Positions 62,974-64,000 of a DNA stretch of 64,000 nt are shown one piece after another. The position numbers and the translations under genes were made by a program. Source of the stretch: Massilia violaceinigra. GTDB taxonomy: Bacteria; Pseudomonadota; Gammaproteobacteria; Burkholderiales; Burkholderiaceae_D. The stretch lies in NCBI RefSeq assembly GCF_002752675.1, contig NZ_CP024608.1, forward strand, positions 4,588,001 to 4,652,000, in the 5' to 3' direction. The notes beneath the pieces are model-generated. The model was given only the letters and a program-made list of their open reading frames with translations, searched no databases and had not been told where the DNA came from. The number at the start of each line of letters is the position of its first letter. The first letter of the stretch is position 1.

Positions 62974-64000
62974 TTGAACCTTTCACCTATACCACTCGCG
63001 GTGCGCAGCACCTGTCCTTATTGCGGCGTGGGCTGCGGCGTGACTGCCACGCCCTTGCCCGACGGCGCCATCGCCATCGCGGGCGACGCCAGCCATCCGG
63101 CCAACCGGGGCCGCCTGTGCGTGAAGGGGGCGGCGCTGGGCGAAACCATCGGTCTTGAAGGCCGCCTGCTGCATCCGGCTGTGCGCGAAGACGGCGTGCT
63201 GCGCCAGGCATCGTGGGACGAAGCGCTGGAGCGCGTCGCCGGCGGCCTGCGCGCCATCATCGACGAACACGGACCCGATGCGGTGGCGCTGTACGTGTCC
63301 GGTCAGCTGCTGACCGAAGACTACTACGTGGCCAACAAGCTGATGAAAGGGTATATCGGCAGCGCCAACATCGACACCAATTCGCGCCTGTGCATGTCGT
63401 CGGCCGTGGCGGGCCACAAGCGGGCCTTCGGAGCCGACCTGGTGCCGGGCTGCTACGAAGACTTCGACCTGGCCGACATGGTGGTGCTGGTCGGCTCGAA
63501 CACGGCATGGTGTCATCCGATCCTGTTTCAGCGCATCGCGCGTCTCAAGGAAGCGCGCCCGGAAGTGCGGATCGTCGTTATCGATCCGCGCCGCACCGCC
63601 ACCTGCGAGCTGGCCGACCTGCACCTGCCGGTCAAACCCGGCACCGATGTGTGGCTGTTCAACGGCTTGCTCAGCTATCTGGCGCGCACCGGCGTGCAGG
63701 ACGCCGCCTTTATCGAGGCCCACACCAACGGCCTGCAACAGGCGCTCGATGCGGCGCAGGTCGATTGCGCCGATCCACTGGCGGTGGCGCGCCACTGCCG
63801 CATCGATCCCGACGACCTGATGGCCTTTTATGGCGGCTTCGCGGCGACCACGAAAGTCATCACGGCATTCTCGCAAGGCGTGAACCAGTCGTCGGCGGGC
63901 ACCGATAAAGTCAACAGCATCATCAACTGCCACCTGCTCACGGGCCGCATCGGCCAGCCGGGCATGGGGCCGTTTTCGATCACCGGCCAGCCGAATGCGA
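62974..64000 (+). CDS. nasA: Assimilatory nitrate reductase catalytic subunit (5' part)
   Basis: The first 342 residues of a molybdopterin oxidoreductase. The N-terminal [4Fe-4S] motif reads CPYCGVGCG followed by a fourth Cys in 'GRLCVKGAALGE' about 27 residues later, as in NasA/NarB nitrate reductases. 'NIDTNSRLCMSSAVAGHKRAFGAD' (split) carries the Cys expected to ligate Mo (MSS context near residue 141). The start is TTG at 62974 with CGGAG about seven bases ahead, 14 bp after the previous stop. The frame stays open to the end of the window, so the gene continues beyond it. Confidence 0.92.
   Translation, partial: MNLSPIPLAVRSTCPYCGVGCGVTATPLPDGAIAIAGDASHPANRGRLCVKGAALGETIGLEGRLLHPAVREDGVLRQASWDEALERVAGGLRAIIDEHGPDAVALYVSGQLLTEDYYVANKLMKGYIGSANIDTNSRLCMSSAVAGHKRAFGADLVPGCYEDFDLADMVVLVGSNTAWCHPILFQRIARLKEARPEVRIVVIDPRRTATCELADLHLPVKPGTDVWLFNGLLSYLARTGVQDAAFIEAHTNGLQQALDAAQVDCADPLAVARHCRIDPDDLMAFYGGFAATTKVITAFSQGVNQSSAGTDKVNSIINCHLLTGRIGQPGMGPFSITGQPNA

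Overview
The window looks like chromosomal DNA of a high-GC betaproteobacterium, most likely Oxalobacteraceae of the Massilia/Duganella/Telluria kind. That placement is an inference from gene content and protein style: a type VI secretion (T6SS) cluster ordered tssC-hcp-tssE-tssF-tssG-tssH, a carbohydrate TonB receptor next to a flavin halogenase, a Neisseria-type porin, and NasST-controlled assimilatory nitrate genes. No rRNA or tRNA gene, CRISPR array, transposase or prophage is visible. Genes are dense and most spurious ORFs are antisense shadows caused by codon bias.

Layout. (1) 1-18 kb: the 3' part of a T6SS locus. A plus-strand run (tssC partial, hcp, tssE, tssF, tssG, tssH, an unknown gene) converges on a minus-strand run read as M15 peptidase, tssM, tagF, a BON/OmpA protein and tssA. 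Two unknown envelope proteins and an SDR enzyme follow. TssB, TssJ, TssK, TssL and VgrG are not in the window. (2) 18.2-19.7 kb: a lower-GC single-gene patch with a c-type haem motif protein. (3) 19.8-30 kb: a glycan-uptake region with a TonB-dependent receptor, flavin-dependent halogenase, OmpA-like barrel, DUF6445-type putative oxygenase, orphan sugar-binding protein, LacI-family regulator and GH1 beta-glucosidase. A CBM-GH5-CBM secreted glycosidase at 40 kb carries the same operator. (4) 30-43 kb: hemerythrins, a DUF1801 protein, a small metalloprotease-like protein, a chemoreceptor, modABC with a ModE-like regulator, a REP-like repeat block, a Suv3-type RNA helicase and a KGG stress protein. 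(5) 43-55 kb: class A PBP, J-domain/serine protease fusion, eutBC, a YdjM-like membrane protein, porin, universal stress protein, AraC regulator and histidine phosphatase. (6) 55-64 kb: nitrate assimilation: nasT, nasS, a leader with ANTAR-type hairpins, a nitrate transporter, nirB, nirD, an FAD reductase and the start of the nitrate reductase gene, which runs off the window.

Two regulatory circuits can be read from the DNA. First, near-identical 18-bp palindromes (pattern ATTGGAAnC-GnTTCCAAT) lie before the TonB receptor, the sugar-binding protein, the beta-glucosidase and the GH5 enzyme. In three of the four the palindrome sits about 16-17 bp after the start of a recognisable -10 box, as expected for a repressor operator; the LacI-type gene at 27.3 kb is the natural candidate regulator. 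Second, a sigma54-type promoter just before the nitrate transporter would start an RNA that immediately folds two hexaloop hairpins (A at loop position 1, G at 4). The second hairpin overlaps the 5' arm of an intrinsic terminator. This is the layout of NasT/ANTAR antitermination, and nasT-nasS lie just upstream. ModABC could supply molybdenum for the nitrate reductase.
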